DNA of 64,000 bases from Selaginella moellendorffii (GCF_000143415.4 NW_003314317.1:1164164-1228163), one strand, 5' to 3'. Positions 30,817-41,488 are shown, numbered from the stretch's first letter. A program made the numbers and translations. Notes: generated from the letters alone by a model not told the origin.

Positions 30817-30980
30817 CTAGTCATCGACCAGCTTCCAGCAAGTTCCAAGTTCCAAGTTCCTTGGCCAGCACAACTAGTCCATCCTCTGGACGGAGCAGCC
30901 TGGCTACACTGCTCAGAGTTTTCTCTTGTAGCGGCTTCCAGTCGTGAGCTATGGGAGCTTCTGGAACGCTGTAAACAAGC
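30817..30980 (-). pseudogene. Inverted 3' end of the broken maturase copy
   Basis: The reverse complement matches 26001-26175 of the intact maturase (LVYSVPEA, WKPLHEKT-like, VVLAKELG, CWKLVDD, stop), with small deletions and a short internal duplication (TTCCAAGTTCCAAGTTCC). It completes the proof that the second maturase was split by inversion. Confidence 0.9.
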
Positions 30981-31145
30981 GCATTTTCGAAATTAGAAAA
31001 ACAAAAAACTTTATGGTTTTCGATCCTCCGCCCTGTAGGTTACGGGTCCTTGATTTAAATAGTTAAAAGTCTAAGACAGGCTTTGATATTAAATAGTTGA
31101 ATACATTTTGAATTAAAAAAATATTTTTAAAGCTGTCGAATTTGC

Positions 31146-33059
31146 ATGAAAACTTTACTTTGCTCTTTGGCTGAATCAGAGCTTTACAGTGCAAGCTTTG
31201 AGAATGAGAAGCATCGCGTTGCAGAGCTCGTAAGAAACGCTAGAGATGTAGCCACTGCAAGTCGAGTACACTGGAGCATACACAAGAGCAGGCTCTCCAA
31301 AAACAAGTATATCTCCAACCTGCTCGTCCAAATGTATGGCAAACTTGGCAGCCTTGGCGAAGCGCTTCAAGTGTTCGATTCAATCGCACAACCCAATCTT
31401 TTCTCCTGGAGCATTGTTGTGGTGGCATTTGTCCAGAATGGCGAATTGGAGAAATCATGGACGCTACTCGAAAAGATGCCCGAGACCAACGTAATTGCTG
31501 TCACAGCCATTTTGACAGCCTATGCTAAGCAGGGAAACTTAAACGAGGCCAAGGTGATATTTGACAATGCCCCGGAGAGGAATCTAGTCACTTGGAATAC
31601 TATGCTCCAGGTATATTCGCGGACAGGGCATCTGAAAGAATGTAGAAAGATCTTCGAGGACATGCCAGCCAGAGATTCCGTGTCATGGAATATGCTAATC
31701 ACAGCCGCTGTAAACAACGGCAATGTGGAATATGCGCGGGAATGTTTTCAACTGGCTCCCGACAGAGACGTGGTACTCTGGACAACCTTGCTGGCGGCAT
31801 ATGCCGAGATAGGGAATCTGGAAGAAGCAAAGGGGTTGTTCGACCGGATGCCGTCCACGGACGTGGTGACGTGGACGGCCATGATCATCGCCTACGCTCA
31901 TAGCGGCCACCTTGAGGGGGCTAGAGCCGTGTTTGATAGAATGCCTGAAAGAAATGTCGTGTCCTGGACGAGCATGGTGGCGATTCTTGGCAAAACTGGC
32001 ATGGTGGGCGATGCTAAACTCATCTTTGATTCCATGCCCGAGCAAAATGAGGTTTCGATCACGGCGATGATCGCTGCATACGCGAAACATGGCCAAGTAG
32101 AAGCCGGAATGGCACTGATAGATCGAATTCCAACCTTAAACACAGAGATTTGTACGACGATGATTCAAGCTCATGCCCAAGCCGGAGATTTAGACCGTGC
32201 AAAGAGAATGTTTGATTCGATGAGGGATCACGACGTAATCGCGTATAACACAATGATCAGTGCATACGTCGATTCTTTCAAAGTAGAGCACGCAAAGTGT
32301 TTGTTCGACAAGATGCCTGTGCAGAATCTTGTGACATGGAATGCTATGCTTGCGGCATATGCCTTGAATGGGCATCTTGATCAAGCAAAAGAGTTGCTGC
32401 TTTCAATGCCGGACAAAGATGTGGTGACGTGGACAACGGTGATCATAGCATACGTGGCTGCTGGAGACCTGGACACGTCACAGATATTGTTTGACAACAT
32501 GGTCGAGCGGACGTCGGTGTCTTGGGCTGTTATTCTTGCAGCATATGCCCAGAGTGGGCATCTTTGCAAAGCAAGAGGAATCTTCGACAAGATACCCTGT
32601 TTAAACGCTGTGATATGGACGTCAATGGTGGCAGCGCATGCGCACTTTGGACTTGGGAGCCAAGCCGTTGATCTCTTCCAACGCTTGAACCTTGAAGGGC
32701 TGGATTCCTGCCAAGTGTTGCTCACTCACATTTTGAACGCTTGCAGCCACTTGGGTCTTGTTGAGGAAGGCCGGAAATTCTTTAGATTTATGGTTTCTGA
32801 GCGAGAACTATCTCCAACCAAGGAGCACTTTCGAGCGATGGTGGATATCCTGGGAAGAGCCGGGCAGCTCAAAGGTGCCGAGGAGATTATTGTCAACATG
32901 CCCTTTGTTCCTGACGTTGGTGACTGGGAATCGTTGTTGGGCTCTTGCAAGATGCATAGAGAAGTTGTCTTGGCAGCTCGAGCAGCAGAGATGGTGTCTC
33001 GGTTGGATCGGAAAAACACTACTAGTTACCTGTTAATGTCAAACTTAGTTACCAGCTAA
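31146..33059 (+). CDS. PPR protein (S-type repeats) with truncated E region
   Basis: 637 residues, no intron. About sixteen 31-residue PPR modules (cores LVTWNTMLQVYSRTG, VVTWTAMIIAYAHSG, VIFDNAPERN-like linkers) are followed by the ILNACSHLGLVEEG, MVDILGRAGQLKGA and VGDWESLLGSCKMHREV motifs. The protein ends at YLLMSNLVTS, within E1, with no E2, E+ or DYW. The next gene's 3' end starts 213 bp downstream on the other strand, so no room remains for a deaminase domain. Expected role: organelle RNA processing or editing with a trans-acting DYW partner. The lack of a clear presequence leaves the organelle open. Confidence 0.88.
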   Translation: MKTLLCSLAESELYSASFENEKHRVAELVRNARDVATASRVHWSIHKSRLSKNKYISNLLVQMYGKLGSLGEALQVFDSIAQPNLFSWSIVVVAFVQNGELEKSWTLLEKMPETNVIAVTAILTAYAKQGNLNEAKVIFDNAPERNLVTWNTMLQVYSRTGHLKECRKIFEDMPARDSVSWNMLITAAVNNGNVEYARECFQLAPDRDVVLWTTLLAAYAEIGNLEEAKGLFDRMPSTDVVTWTAMIIAYAHSGHLEGARAVFDRMPERNVVSWTSMVAILGKTGMVGDAKLIFDSMPEQNEVSITAMIAAYAKHGQVEAGMALIDRIPTLNTEICTTMIQAHAQAGDLDRAKRMFDSMRDHDVIAYNTMISAYVDSFKVEHAKCLFDKMPVQNLVTWNAMLAAYALNGHLDQAKELLLSMPDKDVVTWTTVIIAYVAAGDLDTSQILFDNMVERTSVSWAVILAAYAQSGHLCKARGIFDKIPCLNAVIWTSMVAAHAHFGLGSQAVDLFQRLNLEGLDSCQVLLTHILNACSHLGLVEEGRKFFRFMVSERELSPTKEHFRAMVDILGRAGQLKGAEEIIVNMPFVPDVGDWESLLGSCKMHREVVLAARAAEMVSRLDRKNTTSYLLMSNLVTS

Positions 33060-33272
33060 TGTTACACTTGCCAAATGCTCAAAGAAGTTACGTTGTTTTG
33101 AGCGTTTGTTTAAACCCGTTAATCGATAGTAAGTGTCGGTAAGTAGTGTGTGTCGTTTAAACGTTGGAACTCTCTGGTGGTAATGGAGGATTATCCTCCA
33201 AGACTTTGTTGCGTGGGGATGATGGTTGCTGAGTTAGCTGCGAGTAAGTTCCCTGAGCTGTACGAGTACAAG

Positions 33273-34391
33273 TTAAGATCGGTCATGTTGGAAGGCAGGA
33301 GAGAACTTACAATCGGGAGCTCCAAAAACAGATGGAAAATGTTGCCCATAGCACAATGTAGCACTTGTCATTCCTGTTGTCAAAGAAAAAAAACTATTCA
33401 ATGATCATAACTTGTGTAGGCCAAGGTACCTATCAAAGCGGCAACGCACACGTCCTCCCAGTGGTGTTTGTAGTCTTCCAGGCGAGAAATGGAAACGTAG
33501 GCTGCGACCGCAAGCGGCGCAAATGGAATTAAAAACTTCCACATTTGTCCTTCTCGACGGTGATCAAACAGCTGAAGCTTTCCAGCAAAATAGAGAGACA
33601 GGTAGCCCAGTCCTGCGAAACACCCTGCCAGAGAAGTCAAATAAACTAGAATATACACAATAAAGAAGTCGCTCACACGAGGCATGGCCACTTGGAAAGC
33701 TTTTGTGTCCATCTCTGATCACAGCCTCGTCACCAGTGCAGAGAACTTCGCCAATTGCTGTATAGATCTGAATCGAGAAAACAATCACAAAGGTGTCATT
33801 GGAAAAGAAACTGCTACATACCTCGACTCCATCTGGAAAGCATCGCCAGAAGAAATCCGGCCGAGGCCGACCAACAGACACCTTGATCGCATTTGTCACA
33901 ACACCAGCAAGAGCGAGTGAGAAAGCCAGCCCTGGATCGTAGCATTGAGAAAACAAGTGTAGGAAGAGAGAGAAGAAAAACCAAGAAAAACTTACCCAGC
34001 AGAGCATGGTGAAGGTCGCGAGGATCTCTTTTGTAAGCGTGGAAACATAGAATGATGAGAGCAGGAACTGCCAGGGAAATCACCTGATCAAAAGAGACTA
34101 CCAAAACTTCCATCACTACACCAAAGCGTTCGCAAGAGGAAAAAAGTGCTTTACCGGAACGTAAACAAAGGAAACCGTGCTGGATTTCATGGGATATCGC
34201 AGATCGTCCAGCATGTACCTCCCCACAAATCTCTGGAAAGGATGGAGGACATGGAGCCCATAGAATGCCCCGCCAAGGAGCACGACCACAATCCAGTCGA
34301 GAATGTGGCGCCTTGCAAGCTCCAAGAACGATGCTCTGCAAGAAATCCTCGGACCGGGAGCGTCCAAGAGCGGCATCTCTAGCCTCTGCAT
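33273..34391 (-). CDS. LPP: Lipid phosphate phosphatase (PAP2 family), six exons
   Basis: Exons: 34391-34155, 34083-33996, 33931-33822, 33767-33677, 33645-33430, 33373-33273; 280 residues. All junctions keep frame and use GT-AG. The three PAP2 phosphatase motifs are intact: [15 protein letters not shown], and [12 protein letters not shown]. Hydrophobic helices ([52 protein letters not shown] region) fit a six-span membrane enzyme that removes phosphate from phosphatidic acid or diacylglycerol pyrophosphate. The last exon is inferred: without splicing at 33430 the frame stops after TSYDH, while splicing gives the family-like [16 protein letters not shown] ending. Head-to-head with the next gene across 153 bp; tail-to-tail with the PPR gene. 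Confidence 0.88.
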
Positions 34392-34544
34392 TTGCCCCGA
34401 TCTGCAAGAAATTGCTGGAAATTCCAGGGAAATACGCCGACAATACCAGAGACAACGATCGCGCGAGCTTCTCTCCCGAAGAACCCTAAACTGGAAGTCA
34501 TTGACGGCCAAGTTATACGCTGGCACCAGTCAGCCTCGTCAGCT
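34392..34544. promoter_or_regulatory. Short bidirectional promoter between LPP and a mitochondrial protein gene
   Basis: Only 153 bp separate two divergent start codons, so both 5' UTRs and core promoters must lie here or inside the first exons. No TATA box is obvious. An AACCCTAA-type motif (telo-box core, as in many housekeeping genes) is present near 34483. Confidence 0.5.
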
Positions 34545-35021
34545 ATGGCGATTAGGGTTTTAACGTCTCTCCTGCGCCATCGCTCGCCCGCCGCCGCCCT
34601 GGTAAGCTTCTCTCGGCAAGATCTCCCCAAAATCTCTCCCGGAATCGCACGGCGCAGTGATCCCTGCCGCCATTTTGTTGCGCCGCGCGGATCATCATCG
34701 ATCGAGAGGGAACCTGGATCATCGTCGCGCTCCAGGTACCGCTACTCGACATTGAGCGAGAAGAATCACAACAAGGAGCTGGATGATATCAATTCCAAGT
34801 TCGCCGAGGCCAGGGAAGAGATTGAGCTGGCCTCGGAGTCGAAAGAGACGGTGTATTTCAACGAGGAGGCCGAGACCGCTAGAGTGGCTGTGCAGGCGGT
34901 GCTTGACAAGTACCAAGCGCTCCTCGCCAAATTGAGCCCGGAAGAAAAAGGTGGCGTCCAGAGAGCCATGGGGATGAAGATGGAGCAGCTCAAGGCCGAG
35001 CTTGCCCAGCTCAAGGAGTGA
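34545..35021 (+). CDS. Small conserved protein, probable mitochondrial, coiled-coil C-terminus
   Basis: 158 residues from the ATG of MAIRVLTSLLRHRSP. The first roughly 70 residues are rich in Arg and Ser with almost no acids, a classic mitochondrial presequence. The rest is helical and charged (NKELDDINSKFAEAREEIEL, then ETVYFNEEAETARVAVQAVL, then a KMEQLKAELAQLKE coiled coil). I recall similar small proteins across land plants without a firm function. A GTAAGC at 34600 and an AG at about 34734 could define an intron inside the presequence; the unspliced frame is also open. Shares a promoter region with LPP. Confidence 0.7.
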   Translation: MAIRVLTSLLRHRSPAAALVSFSRQDLPKISPGIARRSDPCRHFVAPRGSSSIEREPGSSSRSRYRYSTLSEKNHNKELDDINSKFAEAREEIELASESKETVYFNEEAETARVAVQAVLDKYQALLAKLSPEEKGGVQRAMGMKMEQLKAELAQLKE

Positions 35022-35120
35022 CACCCAAACAAAACAACAAGAGAAGAGATTGCTGAGTACTCCGTTTCTTCTTTTTGCATGGCTTTGTGCCTGATGTCTC
35101 AATCTACTCAAAGGATAACA

Positions 35121-35495
35121 GTGGCTGTGGGATTAGATATTCATTCATTGAGGTGCGCCAGTAAGTGTTTATGGAGTATTAAATATTCATTCATTCATAT
35201 ACGGTTTACAAAGTCTTGCCCAGATATTTAAAAACACCTATTTATCTATGTGCACGAGTAAGTGGCTGTCGAATTAGATATTCATTCATTCATATATTGT
35301 TTACAAAGTCTTGCCCAAAGAAGTGTTGCATTGACTTTAAAAACATCTATTTATCTATGTGCACTATTAGTAAGTGTTTTGAAGTGGCTGTCGAATTAGA
35401 TATTCATTCATTCATATACTGTTTACAAAGTCTTGCCCAACTTGGGGTGTCTTGCACAAACTTTGAAAACAGCTATCTATCTATTTATTTATCTT
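35121..35495. repeat. Imperfect tandem repeat, about 120-bp unit
   Basis: The block GTGGCTGTCGAATTAGATAT, TCATTCATTCATATA, GTTTACAAAGTCTTGCCCA, then a CTATTTATCTATGTGCAC-like tail, occurs about three times (starts near 35180, 35263 and 35385) after a partial copy at 35121. It lies just past the mitochondrial-protein gene and includes TCAT and CTAT microsatellite runs. Confidence 0.8.
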
Positions 35496-36060
35496 GTAAT
35501 GCGTCTACCTCTATAAAGCATATGAGATCGAAAGATTTCGAAATGCTGCACTTCTATAAAGTATGAGACCGAAAGACTTAGAAATGCTGCACCAATAAGT
35601 GTTGCACCTTCAATGGCATCTGCATCTTGAGCCACGTCTTCATCAGAGACTAAAGCGTCCATTGCCTGGTTGCCATTGTCAATCCTGGTCTCCAGTGCTC
35701 CTCACCTCATCTCCTTGGTCCGTGTTGCCCTTCCTCGGCGCCACCTGATATAAGCAAATCAGCTCTTTTATCTTACGCATACAAACAAGTTCGATTATAA
35801 ATTGAGCTCCTTTTCACAGTCAGGTGGGAGCCCTTGCTTGACAGTGACGTGGCATGGCTTTGACTGCTACTTGGGTGGCTGGGATTTTGAGCCCGAATAT
35901 CCCGTGAGTATGCCCATTTTGTTTTATAAACAGGTTTTTGTGTCAAATGGTACCTCGACTGCTTCCTTGATTGGTATGTTTTGGCGGCTTCGCTGCTTTC
36001 TTGGGCTTGATGAATTCCCTGTGGTTTTTTTCTTTCCAGGCCTCTTGATCCATCGAAGCG

Positions 36061-36812
36061 ATGAAGGCCTGGTACATGGACAGCTCTTGCGAGGATCAGA
36101 GGCTTCCTCACCATCTGGATCCTCCGCAATATGTGAGTGAGGAGCATCTCTCAGGTATGGCGGCAGAAATTCTTCTCCTCTTTTCCTGGTTGTGGTGATT
36201 GATCCGAAGGTCCTGCAGAATTGGGGGTTTTGCATTGGGTGATGAATGCCGACGAGTACGAGACGGATCCCCAACTCAAGAAGCTCCGCGAGGAGCGTGG
36301 CTACGATTACGAAGTAGACATATCTTGCTATCTTTTCTTTTCTCTTCTCTGTAAGTTCTATAGTCTCTCTCCACGCGCAGGATTTCATCACTGTCAGCCC
36401 CGACAAGCTGCCGAATTACGAGCACAAAATCAAGACCTTCTACGAGGAGCACATCCACACTGACGAAGAGATTCGCTACTGTCTCGACGGAAGTGGTACT
36501 AAAATCGCGATTTCTCTTGAGAGCTTTACTTGTTTCATTCTTTCTTGTGGCAGGCTACTTTGATGTGCGAGACTCCGATGATCGCTGGATCCGGATATGG
36601 GTCGAAAAGGGCGATATGATCGTCTTGCCTGCCGGTAGTTACCATCGCTTCACAAACGACGAGTCAAACTACATCAAGGTTTTCTTTGATCTTCTTTTTA
36701 CTTCCATTTGCTCGAAGTGTTTTTTTACTTGATAGGCGATGAGGCTTTTCGTTGGAGCTCCCATTTGGACACCTTATAACCGACCTCAAGATGATCATCC
36801 CATCAGGTAGAA

Positions 36813-36848
<36 letters not shown>

Positions 36849-36953
36849 TTTGTTCTTCCAGAGCTTCACTCTTCTCAAATCTACACTTCCAGGCAGCAAT
36901 ACGTCTCTGAAATTCGCAGGAAATCGTCAGGAGCAGGAATAGAGGCGCACTAG
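36061..36953 (+). CDS. ARD: Acireductone dioxygenase, methionine salvage pathway, six exons
   Basis: Exons: 36061-36154, 36219-36313, 36381-36495, 36554-36678, 36736-36806, 36893-36953; 186 residues, close to other plant ARDs. The enzyme oxidises acireductone to the methionine precursor keto acid (Fe form) or to other products with CO (Ni form). The cupin metal ligands are intact: H87, H89 and E93 in EEHIHTDEE, and H132 in PAGSYHRF. Other family blocks are [33 protein letters not shown] and [16 protein letters not shown]. The ATG was chosen as the first in frame with WYMD; an AG acceptor 21 bp before it means the leader contains an intron. Ends 102 bp from the convergent PSD gene. Confidence 0.93.
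36815..36845. repeat. CT dinucleotide microsatellite
   Basis: About 15 CT units within the last intron of the acireductone dioxygenase gene, just after the GTAGAATC donor. It lengthens the intron's pyrimidine tract and makes this the longest intron of the gene. Confidence 0.95.
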
Positions 36954-37054
36954 AAACCAGATTTGTTTGAAAGTTTAGAAGCACTTCACTCGCATGAGAT
37001 AGCTAGCTAGCTATTCACAGTCCTGTCTAGCAAAATTTGTATCAAGTTACCTGG

Positions 37055-38960
37055 TTACCACTGACCGAGCGCTTGGCCCATTTTGATCCTCTGGCCCTTC
37101 TCGACTGTGAAGTTAAAGCCCTGGTAAGGATTGTCTAGGACCTTGAAAAGATCTTCCACTTCCCCTGGAGCCTCGAACACCATCACCACAGTTGATCCAA
37201 GGTTGAACGTGGCTACCTGAAACATAAAGAGGCTCTCAAAAGGATCTCCACAAAAATAATGACTTGCCTCGTCACCCTTTCTTATGCAGTAGCCACAGTT
37301 TTCTTTGATTGACGACTCTGCCTTGGGGATGTTTGTCTTCAAATCTGGCTCGAACTTTAGCTGTTGTCAAGCAAAAGATTTAGTCAAGAGAAGCTATACA
37401 GAACTTGATACACACGAATCATATCTTACCTCAATCGAGCCACAGTTCGTTGCTCCGACTAAAGCCATGGACATGAGTCCCTCCTGCCATTCCCCTTCCA
37501 GCACAATCTGGACGAAAGAGATGTGATCAGACTCATATCTGCTGCACAGTACTGCAACTTACTCGCTCATTGACAACATAGAGATTCTTAATTGTCCTGG
37601 CGGCACGCGCATTGACAGGATACAGATCTCCTGGACAATTGGAAATGGAGAAAAGCACTTTAAAATGCACCCAGCTTAAAAGGCATTCAAACTTGTACCT
37701 GAGAAATGACGCCGATTCTCTATGCACCAGTTGGAAGGAGAATGCACGCGGTGATAATCTCCAGGGCCCAGATACAAAACGCAATAGAAAAGTGCGCGAG
37801 GGGGCCTGGAAAGATAAAGGCATCCAAACATCACGCAAAAAACGAAGGTACCTTACCTTACCTCACTTCCTTGGGCCGCTTGTCAGTGCCTGGTGACCGC
37901 CAGAATGTAAATATACTTCGGGACGATTTCTTTTCTTCTGGTGCCGCTGCAGTCTTTATCGGATTCGGCTCAAAGCCAAGGAGAGCAGACAGCGAGTACG
38001 TAAATCCTTTCACTTGCTCTACCTTCGCTCCCGGTTGCGCAACACGGCCATACCTCGTGACTATGCCATCCACAGGGCTCAGCTGTGCATTATGAGAATT
38101 CAGCTATCAGCAGGAAAACAATAAGACAAGACAGACTTACCATACAGTTTTCTCGAGTGTCGATCGGCCGTGCTCCTGCTTTCAGTCCTCTGGCAAAAAA
38201 CTCGCGAAGCGAGGAGTACTCCTCCAGAGACAGAGGTACCTCGTCCAGGTCTGAACAACACATTTAAGTTAAGCTTTTCGCAAGTCCTGTACATATACCT
38301 GTGTGAAACGCTCGAGCCCAGCCCTTGTACACATAAGGTCGTGACCACGTAGGCAAGTTCTAAGAGAAGAAAAAAAATAAGAAACATATAAACAATGCAT
38401 GAAACCTGACTTACAATCGACGAGATCGATCCCCAGACACGAGAGATGAAGCGCAGTGGCAACAGTCGTAGAAACGAGGCCTGGAAAACAAGAAAGAAAA
38501 TGTAGGAACCATAGACCTTTCCAAAAACCCGGAAACTCTTCTAGTGTACCTTGGTGTCTGGAGAAAACTCTGGCTCGATTCCATTTTGTATCGCAAGCTC
38601 CATCTAGAAACAAAGCAAACCATCCATCAGCATTGTCACATCACAGGCTACCCTCGAAAAAAATCCACCTGTTTCTCCTCGTAAATTCTCTTTCCTTGCA
38701 GCACTGCGACCATCGCCAGTGTCGCGACTGTAGCGCCGGGAAGAAAAGACCTAGCTGCGCCATGCAAGAAAAGAAGCATTCGGATGCGGAATAGGATCGA
38801 TCGAGCTCTCACCTTTGCCCGCTGCTGATCCCGCCGGCTGCCGCTCCCGCGCCACAGATTCTTCCTCGGCGGCCGCGGCAGCGGTGGCGCCGGATGCCGA
38901 AGAGCTGAATCGCGCGCGCGATCGCGCCCTCCATCGCAATATTTTGGAGAGGAGCGCCAT
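37055..38960 (-). CDS. PSD1: Phosphatidylserine decarboxylase, mitochondrial type, twelve exons
   Basis: Exons: 38960-38813, 38754-38669, 38603-38550, 38480-38415, 38359-38299, 38250-38141, 38082-37862, 37805-37699, 37630-37563, 37507-37430, 37360-37268, 37216-37055; 417 residues, every junction in frame. The enzyme makes phosphatidylethanolamine from phosphatidylserine in the inner mitochondrial membrane. The self-cleavage site LGST, where Ser372 becomes the pyruvoyl group, is intact ([17 protein letters not shown]). Other blocks: [63 protein letters not shown]. The N-terminus ([18 protein letters not shown]) is a mitochondrial presequence, followed by one membrane span ([16 protein letters not shown]). 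The last intron uses a GC donor (GAG then GCAAGT at 37267). Head to head with MAP1D. Confidence 0.95.
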
Positions 38961-39240
38961 GCAAGAAGAGCTTGCCCTACTCACGGTGCTTCTACTAAAA
39001 TTCCTTATATATTCTCTAGAAAATCTTTGGTTGGTTTCGTGGAGCTCAAGATATCCTTTCAAGAAGCCTACGATCGTGTTTTTCTTCCAAGTTCGTCCAC
39101 AGAGAACCCCAAGTAAGCTCGATCGAGAGCTTTTTTACCGATCGATCGATCTTGCTAGAGTGGAGATTTTCACAGCAAAAGAACTATGGGATTTCGAGCT
39201 CGATTCCTTGTAGGGGGTTTAGGGTTTAAAGCTTGGTGTG
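38961..39240. promoter_or_regulatory. Bidirectional promoter of PSD1 and MAP1D
   Basis: 280 bp lie between two divergent start codons of genes for mitochondrial proteins. It contains TATATATT-like sequence near 39006, GATCGATCGATC runs near 39138, and a GGGTTTAGGGTTTAAA telo-box-like motif at about 39217, just before MAP1D. Co-regulation of the two genes is inference. Confidence 0.5.
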
Positions 39241-40942
39241 ATGCTGCGGAGACGCCTCTCTTCGCTCTTTCGACGGGCAAATGTGGCCTTTTTCTCGCAA
39301 TCTTCGCCGGGCTCGGGTTTGATCGATCTTTGCCTCGGTTTGTGCAATGGATTTGATTTTCTTTTTCCTCGCAGGCTCGCTCGATGTTGCTGAAAATCTC
39401 AATAGCAGGTAAGCCGCATTGGCATTTCATGCCATCGTGTTATGAGCTTCTTCCTCGTTGTTCTATCTCTTCTTGGCATCGCATGCAGTGTGGATTTAAA
39501 TTCTTAGAGAAGTTCTTGCCATCGTTTTCGAGCTTGATTCTTTCTAGCCTAATGGTAGCATGATCTTTCTTCTTTCTTTCTCTTTTCTAGGATCGTCATA
39601 CCAAACAAGCAACGAAAGAGAGTCAAGCCAGGGGTGATCTCACGAGAGTTGGCTCTACCGAAAAACACAAAGAGGCCCATGTACGCGCGAGAAACTGTGC
39701 GAGGAACTCCAGAGCAGCCACTCGAGCCTCAGGTGCACGATGAGCACGACCGAAAATCCATGAGAACTTCGTGCCGGTTGGCTGCTCAGGTCTTGGAATA
39801 CGCTGGAACTCTTGTCAAGGTAACAATCACCGCTAGATTTCTCTCAGAAAGAAAAAGGAAGTCTGATTGTTTTCCTTCAAAAGCCAGGGGTCACGACCGA
39901 TTACATTGATAGGCAAGCTCACAAGTTGATCATGAACTCTGGAGCGTATCCCTCTCCGCTCAGATATGCGCGATTTCCAAAGAGCATTTGCACTTCAGTA
40001 AACGATGTTATATGTCATGGAATCCCGGATTCCCGTCCGTTGGAGGCAAGATCTCTTTTTTCTCTTTCTGTTTTCTTCTTCCCAGATCAAGCTTCTCTTA
40101 CTCCAGCTGCTGCTTTAGGATGGCGATATCATAAACATCGATGTCACGGTGTACAGAAGCGTAAGGTTTCCACTTCTAGTTTTTCCAGGATTGTTAGCTT
40201 TGATTGATTTCCTTGTTGCAGGGATTTCACGGCGACACATCGAAGACGTTTCTTTGCGGCAATGTCGACGACGAGCTCAAACAGCTGGTGGATGTAAGCT
40301 CTTTCCATTTTTCCTTTTCCAAATCGATATTATTTGTGTTTCTTCTGATCTTTTCTCTGGTTTTTTTTTCTTTTGCGTAGGTAACTCGAGAGTGTTTAAC
40401 CATGGCGATTTCTATCTGTGGCCCTGGAGTTGACTACAGACTCATTGGAGAAACAATCAAGTAAATAAAAGTGTTATCTTTGTTGCCTCACAGGATCTTT
40501 TTATTCTTCTTCCTAGTGAAATTGCCGATCGCTACAACTATGGCATCGTTCGAGACTTTCTCGGTCATGGCATTGGCAGATACTTCCATTCCGCTCCAGC
40601 GATCATACCTTACCGTAAGCGTTTTCTTCTTTTGCAGCTCCAAAGTTTCTTAAGTTTCATGAATCCTTTCTTTCCAGGCAATAGAATTCCTGGAAAAATG
40701 CAAGTGGGAGAAACATTCACTATAGGCAAGACAAGAAAGAAGGAAAAAACTCTCTCGTTTAATAGCTCTCACGTCTATGCTCTGATCTCGCAGAGCCCAT
40801 TTTAACGACTGGAGGAACGGAGTATCAGATTTGGAACGATGGTTGGACAGCAGTAACTAAGGATGGTAGCTATGCAGCACAGTTTGAGCACACTGTGCTC
40901 ATCCTAGAAACTGGTGTAGAGATTCTAACACTGCCTCTCTGA
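39241..40942 (+). CDS. MAP1D: Methionine aminopeptidase type 1D, organellar, ten exons
   Basis: Exons: 39241-39316, 39375-39408, 39591-39819, 39884-40045, 40119-40160, 40222-40293, 40381-40460, 40517-40614, 40678-40725, 40794-40942; 329 residues. It removes the initiator methionine from organelle-made proteins. The five metal ligands are all present with the family's spacing: D175 and D186 ([17 protein letters not shown]), H249 ([12 protein letters not shown]), E281 (FTIEP) and E312 (QFEHT). The N-terminus ([20 protein letters not shown]) is a targeting presequence. Two introns use GC donors (GAG then GCAAGA at 40046; ATAG then GCAAGA at 40726). [10 protein letters not shown] and [18 protein letters not shown] are further family motifs. 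Confidence 0.95.
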
Positions 40943-41083
40943 GACTTGTTTTCCATAGATTTTGAATTGTTAACATTAGCATTAGGCCAAAACTACAAAC
41001 TTTTAAACTTGTTTTTTAATATTTATTTTATTACTAAAAGGGAATTTTATATAGCTTTAGGATACATTTTTTAACTGCTTTTG

Positions 41084-41255
41084 TGAGGGGCAAGTGTACA
41101 GCTACGATGCCGTATACTAATATTAGCGTAGTAGATTTTGGTAGCCGTCGGATTGGTTTCAATCCAGACCACTCGCTCCTGTATATAAGCTAAGGTTTTT
41201 GGGCTAATTGAGATGCACATTTATGTATTCCCTTTCCATATTCCATGCACTCACA
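41084..41255 (+). repeat. 5' LTR of the Gypsy element, 172 bp
   Basis: Matches 53579-53750 with roughly seven substitutions. It contains TATATAAG near 41182 and a GGGTTT-like stretch, short for a Gypsy LTR. It lies about 140 bp past the MAP1D stop. Confidence 0.93.
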
Positions 41256-41488
41256 TTGGTGGAGATGAGGGGCACCTTTGATTGTCCCTAGGGAGTGCTT
41301 GGATTTGGGATTTCAGTTTAGATCTAGCTTTTGCATTGTCTAGATCTAGCTTTTTCCATTTCCTTTCTTTTGTTCTTTCCTTTCAGGATTTTGGTTTAGA
41401 TCTAGCTTTTTGCATTGTCTACATCTACCATTTCTTTCCAGCTTTTTGTCATTTCTCTTCTTTTGCTCTTTCTTTTTCATTCATTTTC

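Larger units (their letters stand above)
28732..31055. repeat. Segmental duplicate of 24813 to about 27180 with an internal inversion
   Basis: Order in this copy: 28732-29903 equals 24813-25987 direct; 29904-30980 equals 27112 down to 26001, reversed; 30981 to about 31055 equals 27111 to about 27180 direct. Only about 13 bp (25988-26000) are lost at the left breakpoint, and the right breakpoint shares the GC of GCATTTTCG. So one inversion of about 1.1 kb happened after, or together with, the duplication. Confidence 0.92.

Noticed and set aside
33398-33429. Short alternative C-terminus of the lipid phosphate phosphatase (ending TSYDH)
   Set aside because: Splicing at 33430 to 33373 keeps frame and gives a longer, family-like tail; the unspliced end looks truncated.
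35802-36140. Plus-strand frame overlapping the start of the acireductone dioxygenase gene
   Set aside because: Different frame from the enzyme and no resemblance to a known protein; it covers leader exon, intron and first coding exon.
36304-36330. Possible AT-AC (U12) intron in the acireductone dioxygenase gene, starting ATATCTTG after GTAGAC
   Set aside because: A standard GT donor six bases earlier (GAA then GTAGAC) keeps frame and gives the expected DYEDFITV-type join; no U12 branch-point motif was seen.
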